Below, in pieces: positions 48,019-60,681 of a stretch of DNA of 64,000 nt; the first letter of the stretch is position 1, and each line of letters starts with the position of its first letter. A model generated the notes under the pieces. That model had not been told where the DNA came from, ran no database searches, and worked only from the letters and a program-made list of their open reading frames with translations. Source of the DNA: Primulina eburnea (lineage: Eukaryota; Streptophyta; Magnoliopsida; Lamiales; Gesneriaceae); assembly GCF_022965805.1 (NCBI RefSeq), contig NC_133118.1, positions 6,479,057 through 6,543,056 on the forward strand. Reading direction: 5' to 3'. A program made the translations under genes and the position numbers.

Positions 48019-48782
48019 TAAGATGATAATCATCACCGATTTTCACCTCTCTCCTCACCGTAACATTCTGTCCAAGCTTCAAACCATCATTTCCTTCTCT
48101 TTGACCGCCGATTGTAGCCGTCCCGGTGACCGAAAAATTAAAGTAAATGTATGATCAGAAAGCTCTCGATGAAAGATACGTTTTGGTACCCATATTGAAG
48201 TGTTTCTAAACACTTTTCGAAAACCCGTCGAAAAACGCCATCAGTTTCACCGCTGAAATCGCCGTCTTCCGCCGCTCAAAACTAAAAATTGATTGATGGG
48301 TTTTGTTCCTTGTGTTGTAAGCTTTCTTTTGATACCACTTTTGCAAATTTTCGAGAATGACCCGTCGGCTCAGTTTTCTGCATGATTCCAGTCATCTTCT
48401 CCGCCGAGTTTGCCGCCTGTTGCCGGTTAGCTTCAGGTTAGGCTCGATTTCCAGTTACTGTTGTTGGGATTACTAGCTGTCTCGGTGCGAATTGTTGTCT
48501 ATGTGAATTTAATTCAATTTCGACTCCAATATTGTATCATTATTAATTAATTATTGGGTTCTTGTTGTACGTTTCGGAATTGTGCGAGTTGGAGGTATAA
48601 TCTGGTGAACTTATAATTTATCGCAGTGTTTGAATATTAGTTTAGTGTCATTTAAATCTAAAAAGAATATTTTGCTACGATAAAATAGAAAGGATTGATT
48701 TTAGGTATTTTAGTCGAATATTGGAATTTTAGGAATTTAAAATGCCTAAATTGTTGAAATTAGATTTTAAGTGAATTTAAAT
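48014..48782 (+). other. Degenerate LTR sequence, no gene
   Basis: Short frames only. GC-richer leader-like sequence (about 48030-48500) is followed by AT-rich sequence. Confidence 0.4.
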
Positions 48783-49432
48783 TGATGCGATCCTGGCAAA
48801 ATGGATGAGCAGGGTCGGGTGCTCCACCGGATCGAATCAATAATTTATAATGTTGTTCAGGAAAATGAGCAAAGTAGATGAACTTGTGAGCTATAGCTTC
48901 CACTATGACCTGCAGACAAGGAGAGGAACTCGTGAATGGGCGCCGGAGGGGTGTCCGGCGTGACAACTCCGATGCTTAAGTCAGCAGGGTACTCAAGCAA
49001 TAAAACCAATGTAGCCAAGTGATGGCTGTGATATTGGTGTGATGAATCTAATGTAAAGAGAGAACCCGGTATTTATAGTATGAGGAGTAATGATGACCTC
49101 GTTCTCCGTGCTACCTACTAATTATAGTAGGATGGCTGAGCACACCCTATATTCTGACATGTCAACTCATCGGCACGGTGTCATAGATGGGACAGTCGCC
49201 CACATCCTATTCTGGTACTATACTCGAGTGCGGTGCTCATATCGAGGTGGCCGGGTAGAATGCCTCCCTGGAGATTTATACAAGAGCCCGGGCCTATGAC
49301 TGCCCGGAGAGTAGAGCATGGGCTTGCACCTGCCCGGCTCCAGAAGAATCCACCTGCAGACTTACTCGGATTTGGGAATCCATTTGATATTCCGGGTCAT
49401 CCATTACTCGAGCTCTTACGAGGGTATCATCA
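48783..49432 (-). mobile_element. Solo LTR of the Tat-type element (650 bp)
   Basis: tgatg...catca ends flanked by a perfect 5-bp TSD, taaat, at 48778-48782 and 49433-49437. Related to the LTR at 21018-21675. No PBS or gag follows, so this is an intra-element LTR recombination product. Confidence 0.85.
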
Positions 49433-49437
49433 TAAAT

Positions 49438-50150
49438 GTTTCTGGAATTTTTATTTGATAATAAGACCATTTAAATTAATATTCAGGTGATTTCTCTGAG
49501 TTGGCATTTCCAGGACTTTCTTGAGGATTTAAGTTACTGGTAAATTAGTTGAGGTACGTAGAGATCAGCTATTTTTCACGATGTCTGACAGAGGCATCTG
49601 ATGATCATGTGTATGATTTATTTGCTATTTGTTGATTTATGTGATATAATATGCTGACTCGCATATTATCAGTTGGTAATTGATGTGTAAAATAAAATAA
49701 AATATTTCTTTTGTTCACACACATTTTATTTTAGTTAGACACATCAATACCACTGAACATATCATATTGAGCCTATCTGTTATTGAGATCCAGTTATATT
49801 TCCGTTGAGATCCGTTATATATATGATATGATATGGTGTTCTGGAGATGTTTGGCTACCTTGATTCGGTCCGTCTTAGGTAGTTGCTGGCTTCGAGGCTG
49901 GGCCATATCCCAGGCACGGTCCGCTGAGTCGTGGACCAGCTCGAGCATATATGTATGATTGTTGATATCGATCATTTGATTCCTGATATCCTGATATCTT
50001 GCACCTATTCATACATTGCATTCATGCATGGCATCATTGCATTTCTATGTCATATATTGTGGTTTCTTGATGTCTCGTACTGGGGTTACTGACCCTCGAG
50101 AGGGGGGTGTCGTGTCTTTTGTTTGTGGACATGACAGGTGGTACAGGTGG
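49438..50150 (+). other. Degenerate LTR continuation, no gene
   Basis: Resumes the host LTR after the solo insertion; no frames of note. Confidence 0.4.
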
Positions 50151-51994
50151 TGTAATAGCCCAACCTTTTATTATGTTAATCCTTATGGTTTATTATTATT
50201 ATTATAATCATGTTTTATACTTTACTGGTTGAGATTATGTTGAATGGTTACTGGTTATGGATATGTTTATTGGAATGGTTATTACATGGTTATTGTTTTG
50301 GTATTATGTTCATAGTTGGTGATGATTATAGAAATGAATGGGTAGAATAGAAAGTTGTTCTTGAGTCAAATAGGAAATGAAAGTGCAGAAACGGTATGAC
50401 AAATGTAGCAGTAGTTGTGGTTTTTAGTATAATGTTTTGTATATTGATCCAATTGATGTGAGGCCACTTCCATTAGAAAGATAAGATATAAGGCTATAAC
50501 TTTCATGTTTTAAGTTTTGTTCAAATCTTTAGGGAAGACGAGCCAAAAGTGGCCCAAAGTGTGTCGTGTGTTTCGTTGTTCCTGCACTGACACATGTTGG
50601 GAGAATGAGCATAAATTTTTACTCAGACCTTCAAATGATAGGAGGAAATTGGAGATGCAAGAAAACACATAGGGCTACAACTTTCATGTTGACCACTTTT
50701 GCTAATTCGGAAAATAGAAATGAGTTTTTCGGCAAATGTGGCGCGCATATGCGCCAGAACTCGCGCCTGTATAAAAAATAAAAACACGTTTTTAAGCTCT
50801 AAAAAGTTTATATATTGCATTGGATAGGGTTTATTCTTATTTTCAATTTCCTTTCCCTTCTCCTTGATCGATCAAACCCTTCCTCCCTCAAGTTTTCTTC
50901 CCTTCAATTCTTCACTCCAAATTTAAGGATTATAGTATATTTATTAGTTGCTCCTACCTATATCTTCAAACTTCAAGGTAAGAACTTACTATTCTTGGAG
51001 TTTATAAGGGTTTGGAGTATTGAGGGTTAAGTTGGGTTCATGATTCATTGGATTATTGGAGATGATTTATGATTATGATTGTGATTGTGATTATTGTTGT
51101 AGGATTCATTCAAGATCATCATAGTCATCATAGTGATTGTGGGTAGTAAGTAGAAACTTCTCCTTGTGCTCACATGATGAATATATGTATATAAGCCATG
51201 TTTATTGATAATTAGCTCCTTTCATTGGTATATAGTTGATTTATATATTGTTATATGTTCATTGTTCAAGTATTTTCATTGGATTCACTAAGCAAGGAGA
51301 TAATAAACCATTGTGTCCATCAAGTGTTTGGTGAAATGCCTCAATGAAGTTTCATATGATTAAAGCCAAGGAATGATAGTAATTCATGCATGTCATTGGC
51401 CAATCACATGATTACGAAGTATCTCTCACAGTTTTGATATTTATATCAAAGAGATACTTGCCACATGTCACAAGTCACAGAACTGTCATTTCCTTCCTTT
51501 AATTCATGATATGATACCATTTACATTGATTTGATATTTATGATTCATTCTTTATTGCCATTGCCATAGCCATGTTTTAAGCCAAAGCTATGTATATGTA
51601 ATTGTTATGTACAATTTCTTACTTACTGAGTTTTATTCTCATTCCAGTTAATGTCATGTGATGCAGGTGATAAAAAGGACTGAAATGGATTGTTCGAGGT
51701 GGGAGAAGTCATATAAGATGACAGGGAAAAGACTTTTGGTTTTGTCATTTTGAATTGTGGTGGAGTGAACATATGTAAACTTTTAAAATGTTATGTAGGT
51801 TAGCAAATAAATGAATGGAAAGGTTCGTGTTGGCTTGTAGTTATGTGTTGGATGATATTTTTTGAACGATCATATATATTAGTATGAATTATGTTTATGA
51901 TGTAAATGATATATTGTTCTTTCCCTTTTAAATTCTAAGGCTTCCGTGTATGTTAATTAGTTAATTTAAATGTCATGGGAGTGGGGTTGTTTCA
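50151..51994 (+). mobile_element. Solo gypsy LTR (1,844 bp) with perfect TSD
   Basis: TGTAATAGCCC start and ...ttgtttca end, flanked by ggtgg at 50146-50150 and 51995-51999. A palindromic GC block with core gcgcatatgcgc lies at 50743-50754, then tataaaaa at 50770. No coding region is present. Confidence 0.8.
50740..50777 (+). promoter_or_regulatory. GC palindrome plus TATA box in solo LTR
   Basis: The perfect palindrome gcgcatatgcgc (50743-50754), the same core as in LTR 1, sits 15 bases before tataaaaa (50770-50777). A partial second copy, ctcgcgcc, lies between them. Confidence 0.6.
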
Positions 51995-52108
51995 GGTGGT
52001 TCGACCTCAGGCGCTCGAGAGGAAGCCTCAGGAAGTACCAAAGCTCCTTGAGAGTGGGCTCAGTTGTATTTAGGTATTGTGTGGTATTTCTGTCTCCCAG
52101 ATATTATA
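51995..52108 (+). repeat. Continuation of the degenerate host LTR
   Basis: Resumes after the solo LTR's TSD and is cut by the next LTR at 52109. The last bases (ttata, 52104-52108) would be the TSD of that insertion; the partner lies outside the window. Confidence 0.45.
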
Positions 52109-53029
52109 TGTAGTGACCCGTTCCAGAATCACCTACTAATCAAGATTTAAGCATGCAATTAACTTAATTAATTACAATCAGAGATAATGGCGGAAAAGGT
52201 CAACAAACGATAGTTATACAACCCAATCGAAATCCAGAACAACTCAAACTAAAAATGAAAATATGCGGTACAACCATATCGAAACAAAACAGTATTGAAG
52301 AACTAAAACAACCGGCTACTCAACGTCCTCCTCATCCTCCTCCTGAGCCATCCAACCTGAGGCCTGCCCCGTGGGAATGGGGTGTCCAAGATAAAGAAAA
52401 ACGAGGACGTGAGCGATAAGAACGCCCAGTACAAAAGCATGAGTATACAAGCCTATATGAAATGCACATGCTATGATATGATACCAGGGTAGTCAAGAAA
52501 CAGGAGTCACAAAAGATCTCAATATGCTCAGTCTAGAGGCGCCAAGTGGATAGTGCCGCGCGGTGCTCCTCTGGGTCACTGCATCCACTACAAGATCAGA
52601 CGTGGACCTAAAATGTCCCGGATCACCGAAGCCCTCCGGACCCGTCGGCCACTGTGTACTCTCGGTGTCCATGCGTCCACAAGACAGGGCTGAGCGGCCC
52701 CACAAGATATAGCTTATCTCGAAAGAGATACAGCTCAACAATAAAGGCTATCTCGAAAGAGATACGGCTCAAGATGAGATGCAACATACAGCAATAAGCG
52801 TGACATAATATCATGCATCATATGACATATATCAATGCAGCAAATAATCATGCAACACATATAAGAATGTATACTCAACCAGGATATCTCGGATAGTACT
52901 TTCGTACCTCTAGTAAAGCAATCCTAGTCCACAGGAAATCCTATCAATCGGGTCTAGTCCGTCGTCAGCCCTCTGAAGACGATACTGAGCTCCCTGACTG
53001 CCTTTCTCGGACCATCGGCTATGCCCGGC

Positions 53030-53352
53030 TGCTCTGTCCGGGCTGTTCTGTCCTTCCCGGGTTGCTCTTCTCTTCCCGGGCTGCTCTACCCTTTCTGGCT
53101 GCTCTACCCTTCCCGGGCTGCTCTTCCCTTCCCGGGCTGATCTTCCCTTCCCGGGCTGCTCTTCCCTTCCCTGGCTGATCTTCCCTTCCCGGGCGGTTCT
53201 TCCCTTCCCGGGCTGCTCTTCCCTTCCTGGGCTGATCTTCCCTTCCCGGGCTGATCTTCCCTTCCTGGGCTGCTCTTCCCTTTCTGGGCTGCTCTTCCCT
53301 TCCCGGGCTGATCTTCCCTTCCCGGGCTGCTCTTCCCTTTCTGGGCGGCTCT
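53030..53352 (-). repeat. 21-bp minisatellite in 3' LTR, about 15 units
   Basis: Plus-strand unit about cttcccttcccgggctgctc with gat/gct variants. The related arrays at 58336-58527 and 61600-61888 have about 9 and 13 units. Confidence 0.9.
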
Positions 53353-53414
53353 AGAGAGTTAAAACTTGCATTTAAAAACACAGTACCCCCTCCACAATGA
53401 GAAATCCCATGGCC

Positions 53415-53422
53415 TATTTATA
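53415..53422 (-). promoter_or_regulatory. TATA box of the chromovirus LTR
   Basis: TATAAATA in the context gtctataaatagg, conserved at 58588-58595 and 61950-61957. The minisatellite starts about 65 bases downstream and so would lie in the transcribed leader. Confidence 0.65.
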
Positions 53423-53719
53423 GACCTCAGCTCGAAACTTACCTGCATGAATGTGTCAACCAAATCCCATGCATCCGGACATCTGTCGCTAGGCAGCATG
53501 CACAAAGACACCTCACCTTACATGCATGAACGTGTCCAACAATTACCATGCACTTGACACCTGCCCGGCAGGCGTGTCAACCAAATACTAAAACTCAATC
53601 GACACCTCGGCTACACCTCGGCTTACTCACACGAACTCTAAAGCCAAAATACACATGATTTACTTAATTAAAGATACTTAATCATGTTTATTTAAATAAA
53701 TAGGATTCGGGCTGCTACA

Positions 53720-53740
53720 TTCTCCCCCACTAAAAAAAAG
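53720..53740 (-). promoter_or_regulatory. Polypurine tract
   Basis: Minus strand A-run, then agtgggggagaa, abutting the LTR start. Confidence 0.85.
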
Positions 53741-53882
53741 ATTTCGTCCTCGAAATCAGACTAGAAGAAGAACGAAACGAAATCACAGCATCGATAAACA
53801 GCTCAAATACTGTTGAATACAACCGATGTTTGGTTTACAACGGAAAAACACACATACATCCATAGTACAACTACAGTACAAC

Positions 53883-56800
53883 TCAAAAGAGCTCTGGATG
53901 CTCTGAACGCATACGGCTCTCTAACTCCCAAGTGGCTTCTTCAGTGCCTCTGCGCTGCCACTGAATTAAGACAAGAGGAATGATCTTATTCCGTAACACC
54001 TTGTCTTTGCGATCAAGAATCCGAACTGGTCGTTCCACGTAAGACAAATCTGAATCAAGTTGAACTTCAGAGGGATGTAAGATGTGAGACTCATCTGCTA
54101 CATATCGTCTCAACAAAGATACGTGGAACACATCATGAATACTTGATAGGTACGGAGGCAATGCAAGTCTGTAAGCCAAATCTCCCACGCTTTCCAATAT
54201 CTCAAAGGGACCAATAAATCTTGGAGATAGCTTACCCTTGAGACCAAATCTCAAAATCCTGCGAAAAGGCGAAACTCGGAGAAACACTTTCTCACCTGGC
54301 TGAAATTGAAGAGGTCGACGCTTGGTGTTCGCATAACTAGCCTGTCGATCCTGAGCAGTCTTAATCCGCTTCTTGATTATTGCAACCTTATCAATAGCCT
54401 GCTGGACTAACTCTGGTCCCTCAACATGTCGTTCCCCAACTTCGTCCCAGAATAATGGAGTACGACTACGTCGCCCATACAACGCCTCAAATGGTGCCAT
54501 ACCAATACTACGATGATAGCTGTTGTTGTATGCGAACTCAATCAAAGGCAACTGCTCTTGCCAAGCGGGTCCCAAATCCATAACACAAGATCGCAACATA
54601 TCCTCAAGTGTACGGATAGTCCTCTCTGGCTGACCGTCGGTCTCTGGATGATATGCCGTACTCAAACTTAGTGAAGTACCCAATGCTGACTGGAAACTAC
54701 CCCAAAATCGTGAGGTAAAACGAGGATCTCTGTCACTAACAATACTGACTGGCACTCCATGCAAACGTAAAATCTCTTGAATATACAATCGAGCCATACG
54801 ATCGAAAGTGAAATCACGGTTATATGGCAGAAAATGAGCAGACTTGGTGAGTCGATCCACCACTACCCAAATAGCATCACTGTTCCTCGAAGACAATGGC
54901 AAGTGAGTAATGAAGTCCATCGCGATATGCTCCCACATCCATTCAGGAATAGGTAAGTTCAACAATAATCCTCCCGGTCGACGGTGCTCTGCCTTAACCT
55001 GCTGACAAACTAGACACTTGGAGACAAACTGATAAATGCTGCGCTTCATCCCTTTCCACCAAAATCGTGTCCTCAAATCTTTATACATCTTGTTGCTTCC
55101 CGGATGAACACTCAACTTGCTTCGATGAGCCTGAGACAAGATCTCTTCCCTCAAAGTATCATCCTCTGGTACTACAACCCGATTAGACAAACACAGAAGA
55201 CCATTAGATTGATAATGGAAATTGCTATCTCCACCAACCAACCGAGCTAATCTCTGAGTCTTGAGATCAGACATCTGAGCATCTCGAATTCGAGTGAACA
55301 AAGTTGGCTCAGATAAAATGGTAGCAACACGAATGCTCTCCATACCTTTCCGATGTTTGAATTTAAACCCCAACGAACAACAATCCTGGACAGCACTAGA
55401 CATAGCACTGGTTTGAAGTGCAGAGGCTCTCACCTTGCGACTAAGAGCATCGGCTGTGAGATTCGCAGAACCTGGATGGTACTTGATCACAAAGTCATAA
55501 TCCTTAAGTAGATCCATCCAACGACGTTGTCTCATGTTCAACTCAGCCTGAGTGAAAAGATACTTCAGACTCTTATGATCAGTAAAAATTTCAAACTGAA
55601 CACCATACAAATAATGACGCCAGATCTTTAGCGCAAACACAATAGTAGCTAATTCTAGATCATGAATAGGATACTTCTCCTTGTGAGATTTTAACTGTCT
55701 GGAAGCATAAGCGATCACATGACCATTCTGCGTCAACACACACCCTAAGCCTGGAAAGGAGGCATCGGTGTAAACACTGAAACCATCATATCCTGACGGT
55801 AACGCCAAAACAGGTGTAGAAGTCAGAAGTCGACGAAGCTCTCTGAAACTATCTTCGCACTCAGATGACCACTCAAATGGAACATCCTTCCGAGTAAGCT
55901 GCGTCAATGGTCTAGCTACTTGAGAGAAATTCACGATAAAGCGACGATAATACCCTGCCAGACCTAGAAAACTACGGATCTCGGCCACTGTCGTCGGACG
56001 TGACCAATTCAGCACTGCCTCAATCTTGCTAGGATCCACAGAAACTCCTTCCTTGGAAATCACATGACCAAGGAATACTACACGATTAATCCAGAACTCG
56101 CACTTACTCAGCTTAGCATACAATTGCTTCTCGCGAAGAATCTGCAACACAATCCTCAAGTGATGGGTATGCTCTTCCACACTGTGAGAATAAATCAAGA
56201 TATCGTCGATGAAAACCACAACAAACTGATCTAGAAAATCCCGAAAGACTCGGTTCATCAGATCCATGAACACCGCTGGCGCATTTGTCAATCCGAATGG
56301 CATAACTAGAAACTCGTAATGCCCATATCGAGTACGAAATGCAGTCTTGGAAATATCATCATCTCTGACTCTCATCTGATGATAACCCGATCGCAAGTCA
56401 ATCTTGGAGTAAACAGAGGTACCCTGAAGCTGATCGAACAAGTCATCAATACGAGGTAATGGATACTTGTTTTTGATCGTCACACGATTCAGCTGGCGAT
56501 AATCAATACACAATCGCATCGATCCATCCTTTTTCTTGACAAACAAGACTGGAGCTCCCCAAGGTGAAACACTCGGGCGAATATAACCTTTATCAAGAAG
56601 ATCCTGCAATTGCTGCTTCAATTCCCTCATCTCTGACGGAGCCAGACGATAGGGGGCACGAGAAATCGGTGTAGTCCCTGGCATTAATTCGATGCCAAAT
56701 TCCACATCTCTAATCGGAGGAAAACCAGGAATCTCATCTGGGAAAATATCAGGAAATTCACAAACCACTGGAATATCATCTGTACCAACACTACTTGTGG

Positions 56801-57413
56801 ATGAATCAATCGCATAGATGAGGTAGCCTTCCCCGCCTGACTTTAAAGCACGACAGGCTTTCAGAGCAGATACCACTGGCATCGGAGGTCGCGCTCCCTC
56901 AACATAGAAAAACCAACTAGAGCTCTCAGTCGTACGAAACTGAACAAGCTTCTGGTAACAATCCACAGTAGCTCGGTAGGTAGTCAACAGGTCTATACCC
57001 AGAATACAATCAAAATCTTCCATCTCTAGGATCATAAGATTCGCAGTCAACTCGTTGCCCTCAAAATCTAAAGGACAACCCATCACCAGACGCTTTGCTA
57101 ACACCGAATGACCCATCGGAGTAAAAACGAAAAGAATGACGTCTAGAGAAACATACGGTAACTTATGACGCTTAACAAATCGTGCAGAAATGAATGAATA
57201 TGATGCTCCGGTGTCAATAAGAACAAAAGCAGGAATACCGCATAAACAAAAAGTACCTGCTATGACTCTCCCTGTCTCATCTGCAGCCTGATCCTGGTTC
57301 AGCGCAAATACCTGACCTTGGGCACGAGGTCGAAGATTTGAACCGCCCACTGCCTGACCTTGTGTCCTCTGCTGAACAGTCGTCTGAGATCCGGAACCAG
57401 ATCCTGCTCCACC
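53883..57413 (-). CDS. pol: Chromovirus Pol (protease, RT, RNase H, integrase, chromodomain), uninterrupted
   Basis: About 1,176 codons, open throughout. Order: aspartic protease with DTGA (about residue 75 of the open frame), reverse transcriptase with FIDDIL, RNase H with [13 protein letters not shown] and [15 protein letters not shown]. Next come the integrase zinc region (CLVCQQVK) and catalytic core with D, D and E in [22 protein letters not shown] and [19 protein letters not shown], then a chromodomain-like tail ([19 protein letters not shown]). The chromodomain and motif spelling fit Tekay/Del. It performs copying and integration of element DNA in particles and nucleus. The upstream end is cut at 57413 by the nested insertion; the ATG at 57437 lies in the inserted LTR. 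It was once fused to the gag at 62241-63133. All catalytic residues I could check are present. Confidence 0.93.
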   Translation of the reverse strand, partial: GGAGSGSGSQTTVQQRTQGQAVGGSNLRPRAQGQVFALNQDQAADETGRVIAGTFCLCGIPAFVLIDTGASYSFISARFVKRHKLPYVSLDVILFVFTPMGHSVLAKRLVMGCPLDFEGNELTANLMILEMEDFDCILGIDLLTTYRATVDCYQKLVQFRTTESSSWFFYVEGARPPMPVVSALKACRALKSGGEGYLIYAIDSSTSSVGTDDIPVVCEFPDIFPDEIPGFPPIRDVEFGIELMPGTTPISRAPYRLAPSEMRELKQQLQDLLDKGYIRPSVSPWGAPVLFVKKKDGSMRLCIDYRQLNRVTIKNKYPLPRIDDLFDQLQGTSVYSKIDLRSGYHQMRVRDDDISKTAFRTRYGHYEFLVMPFGLTNAPAVFMDLMNRVFRDFLDQFVVVFIDDILIYSHSVEEHTHHLRIVLQILREKQLYAKLSKCEFWINRVVFLGHVISKEGVSVDPSKIEAVLNWSRPTTVAEIRSFLGLAGYYRRFIVNFSQVARPLTQLTRKDVPFEWSSECEDSFRELRRLLTSTPVLALPSGYDGFSVYTDASFPGLGCVLTQNGHVIAYASRQLKSHKEKYPIHDLELATIVFALKIWRHYLYGVQFEIFTDHKSLKYLFTQAELNMRQRRWMDLLKDYDFVIKYHPGSANLTADALSRKVRASALQTSAMSSAVQDCCSLGFKFKHRKGMESIRVATILSEPTLFTRIRDAQMSDLKTQRLARLVGGDSNFHYQSNGLLCLSNRVVVPEDDTLREEILSQAHRSKLSVHPGSNKMYKDLRTRFWWKGMKRSIYQFVSKCLVCQQVKAEHRRPGGLLLNLPIPEWMWEHIAMDFITHLPLSSRNSDAIWVVVDRLTKSAHFLPYNRDFTFDRMARLYIQEILRLHGVPVSIVSDRDPRFTSRFWGSFQSALGTSLSLSTAYHPETDGQPERTIRTLEDMLRSCVMDLGPAWQEQLPLIEFAYNNSYHRSIGMAPFEALYGRRSRTPLFWDEVGERHVEGPELVQQAIDKVAIIKKRIKTAQDRQASYANTKRRPLQFQPGEKVFLRVSPFRRILRFGLKGKLSPRFIGPFEILESVGDLAYRLALPPYLSSIHDVFHVSLLRRYVADESHILHPSEVQLDSDLSYVERPVRILDRKDKVLRNKIIPLVLIQWQRRGTEEATWELESRMRSEHPELF
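57409..57413. repeat. Target-site duplication of the nested element, left
   Basis: ccacc, repeated exactly at 62241-62245. Confidence 0.92.
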
Positions 57414-58878
57414 TGTAGTGACCCGTTCCAGAATCACCTACTAATCAAGATTTAAGCATGCAATTAACTTAATTAATTACAATCAGAGATAATGGCGGAA
57501 AAGGTCAACAAACGATAGTTATACAACCCAATCGAAATCCAGAACAACTCAAACTAAAAATGAAAATATGCGGTACAACCATATCGAAACAAAACAGTAT
57601 TGAAGAACTAAAACAACCGGCTACTCAACGTCCTCCTCATCCTCCTCCTGAGCCATCCAACCTGAGGCCTGCCCCGTGGGAATGGGGTGTCCAAGATAAA
57701 CAAAACCGAGGACGTGAGCGATAAGAACGCCCAGTACAAAAGCATGAGTATACAAGCCTATATGAAATGCACATGCTATGATATGATACCAGGGTAGTCA
57801 AGAAACAAGAGTCACAAAAGATCTCAATATGCTCAGTCTAGAGGCGCCAAGTGGATAGTGCCGCGCGGTACTCCTCTGGGTCACTGCATCCACTACAAGA
57901 TCAGACGTGGACCTAAAATGTCCCGGATCACCGAAGCCCTCCGGACCCGTCGGCCACTGTGTACTCTCGGTGTCCATGCGTCCACAAGACAGGGCTGAGC
58001 GGCCCCACAAGATATAGCTTATCTCGAAAGAGATACAGCTCAACAATAAAGGCTATCTCGAAAGAGATACGGCTCAAGATGAAATGCAACATGCAGCAAT
58101 AAGCGTGACATAATAGCATGCATCATATGACATATATCAATGCAGCAAATAATCATGCAACACATATAAGAATGTATACTCGACCAGGATATCTCGGATA
58201 GTACTTTCGTACCTCTAGTAAAGCAATCCTAGTCCACAGGAAATCCTATCAATCGGGTCTAGTCCATCGTCAGCCCTCTGAAGACGATACTGAGCTCCCT
58301 GACTGCCCTTCTCGGACCGTCGGCTATGCCCGGCTGCTCTTGTCCGGGCTGCTCTGTCCTTCTCGGGTTGCTCTTCCCTTCCCGGGCTGCTCTTCCCTTT
58401 CTGGCTGCTCTTCCCTTCCCGGGCTGATCTTCCCTTCCCGGGCGGTTCTTCCCTTCCCGGGCTGCTCTTCCCTTCCCGGGCTGATCTTCCCTTCCCGGGC
58501 TGCTCTTCCCTTTCTGGGCGGCTCTAGAGAGTTAAAACTTGCATTTAAACACACAGTACCCCCTCCACAATGAGAAATCCCATGGCCTATTTATAGACCT
58601 CAGCTCGAAACTTACCTGCATGAACGTGTCAACCAAATCCCATGCACCCGGACATCTGTCGCTAGGCAGCATGCACAAAGACACCTCACCTTACATGCAT
58701 GAACGTGTCCAACAATTACCATGCACTTGACACCTGCCCGGCAGGCGTGTCAACCAAATACTAAAACCCAATCGACACCTCGGCTACACCTCGGCTCTAA
58801 AGCCAAAATACACATGATTTACTTAATTAAAGATACTTAATCATGTTTATTTAAATAAATAGGATTCGGGCTGCTACA
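57414..58878 (-). repeat. 3' LTR of nested element (1,465 bp)
   Basis: Near-identical to the other LTRs of the family apart from about 9 minisatellite units (58336-58527) and absence of the ~15-bp segment found in the host 3' LTR. TATA at 58588-58595. Confidence 0.93.
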
Positions 58879-58899
58879 TTCTCCTCCACTAAAAAAAAG
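58879..58899 (-). promoter_or_regulatory. Polypurine tract of nested element
   Basis: Same as 53720-53740 with one change in the G run. Confidence 0.8.
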
Positions 58900-59041
58900 A
58901 TTTCGTCCTCGAAATCAGGCTAGAAGAAGAACGAAACGAAATCACAGCATCGATAAACAGCTCAAATACTGTTGAATACAACCGATGTTTGGTTTACAAC
59001 GGAAAAACACACATACATCCATAGTACAACTACAGTACAAC

Positions 59042-60535
59042 TCAAAAGAGCTCTGGATGCTCTGAACGCATACGGCTCTCTAACTCCCAAGTGGCTTTTT
59101 CAGTGCCTCTGCGCTGCCACTGAATTAAGACAAGAGGAATGATCTTATTCCGTAACACCTTGTCTTTGCGATCGAGAATCCGAACTGGTCGTTCCACGTA
59201 AGACAAATCTGAATCAAGTTGAACTTCAGAGGGATGTAAGATGTGAGACTCATCTGCTACATATCGTCTCAACAAAGATACGTGGAACACATCATGAATA
59301 CTTGATAGGTACGGCGGCAATGCAAGTCTGTAAGCCAAATCTCCCACGCTTTCCAATATCTCAAAGGGACCAATAAATCTTGGAGATAGCTTACCCTTGA
59401 GACCAAATCTCAAAATCCTGCGAAAAGGCGAAACTCGGAGAAACACTTTCTCACCTGGCTGAAATTGAAGAGGTCGACGCTTGGTGTTCGCATAACTAGC
59501 CTGTCGATCCTGAGCAGTCTTAATCCGCTTCTTGATTATTGCAACCTTATCAATAGCCTGCTGGACTAACTCTGGTCCCTCAACATGTCGTTCCCCAACT
59601 TCGTCCCAGAATAATGGAGTACGACTACGTCGCCCATACAACGCCTCAAATGGTGCCATACCAATACTACGATGATAGCTGTTGTTGTATGCGAACTCAA
59701 TCAAAGGCAACTGCTCTTGCCAAGCGGGTCCGAAATCCATAACACAAGATCGCAACATATCCTCAAGTGTACGGATAGTCCTCTCTGACTGACCGTCGGT
59801 TTCTGGATGATAAGCCGTACTCAAACTTAGTGAAGTACCCAATGCTGACTGGAAACTACCCCAAAATCGTGAGGTAAAACGAGGATCTCTGTCACTAACA
59901 ATACTGACTGGCACTCCATGCAAACGTAAAATCTCTTGAATATACAATCGAGCCATACGATCGAAAGTGAAATCACGGTTATATGGCAGAAAATGAGCAG
60001 ACTTGGTGAGTCGATCCACCACTACCCAAATAGCATCACTGTTCCTCGAAGACAATGGCAAGTGAGTAATGAAGTCCATCGCGATATGCTCCCACTTCCA
60101 TTCAGGAATAGGTAAATTCAACAATAATCCTCCCGGTCGACGGTGCTCTGCCTTAACCTGCTGACAAACTAGACACTTGGAGACAAACTGATAAATGCTG
60201 CGCTTCATCCCTTTCCACCAAAATCGTGTCCTCAAATCTTTATACATCTTGTTGCTTCCCGGATGAACACTCAACTTGCTTCGATGAGCCTGAGACAAGA
60301 TCTCTTCCCTCAAAGTATCATCCTCTGGTACTACAACCCGATTAGACAAACACAGAAGACCATTAGACTGATAATGGAAATTGCTATCTCCACCAACCAA
60401 CCGAGCTAATCTCTGAGTCTTGAGATCAGACATCTGAGCATCTCCAATTCGAGTGAACAAAGTTGGCTCAGATAAAATGGTAGCAACACGAATGCTCTCC
60501 ATACCTTTCCGATGTTTGAATTTAAACCCCAACGA
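59042..60535 (-). pseudogene. pol: Truncated pol of nested element (integrase and chromodomain)
   Basis: An open frame of 496 codons equals the last part of the host pol: linker, integrase zinc region, D-D-E core and chromodomain tail. It begins at a deletion junction (60526-60535) and has no protease, RT or RNase H. The gag start at 60579 is out of phase with it by two bases, so no Gag-integrase fusion is expected. Confidence 0.9.
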
Positions 60536-60579
60536 CCTACACTCCCCTGACTACTCTCATCACCAAGGTGGTCAGCCAT
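60526..60579 (-). pseudogene. gag: Gag N-terminal stub of nested element
   Basis: ATG at 60579 in the same context as the host gag (63133). About 15 codons match, then the sequence jumps at accccaacga (60526-60535) into pol in a shifted frame. Confidence 0.85.
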
Positions 60580-60665
60580 CGCTACAAGATAGAATGGGGA
60601 AAAAAAATGGTAAAATGGTCAACGGAAATCCTAAAACAGAATCTATAACCCAAAATCATATGCAT

Positions 60666-60677
60666 GCTCTGATACCA
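60666..60677 (-). promoter_or_regulatory. Primer-binding site of nested element
   Basis: Minus strand TGGTATCAGAGC, four bases from the LTR end; retained, as required for reverse transcription in trans. Confidence 0.9.
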
Positions 60678-60681
60678 TAAA

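Larger units (their letters stand above)
47477..50150 (+). repeat. Degenerate LTR carrying several insertions
   Basis: Begins tataatgacccgtg (a plausible mutated TGTAATGACCCG start). It ends with a block typical of these LTRs (gtttgtggacatgacaggtg at 50121). It resumes at 52000-52108 beyond a solo LTR. It hosts a MITE, a (TA)n tract and two solo LTRs. No coding sequence. Confidence 0.45.
52109..53719 (-). repeat. 3' LTR of the host chromovirus (1,611 bp)
   Basis: Minus strand TGTAGCAGCCCG...CGGGTCACTACA. TATAAATA is at 53415-53422. About 15 units of a ~21-bp CCCGGG-bearing repeat lie at 53030-53352, just downstream of the TATA in element orientation. It carries ~15 bp near 53628-53642 that both nested LTRs lack. 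Confidence 0.93.

Noticed and set aside
52493..52741. 82-codon frame conserved in four LTR copies (also at 57798, 61066, 63618)
   Set aside because: Conserved because the LTRs are recent copies; no domain, and a one-base deletion near 61271 changes it in one copy.
53019..53381. 120-codon Gly/Arg/Glu repeat frame in the LTR (also 58324 and 61677)
   Set aside because: Translation of the 21-bp minisatellite, whose length divisible by three keeps frames open.
53883..57437. Endogenous plant pararetrovirus
   Set aside because: Integrase, chromodomain, LTRs, Met-tRNA PBS and 5-bp TSDs identify a Ty3/gypsy chromovirus; no movement- or coat-protein region was seen.
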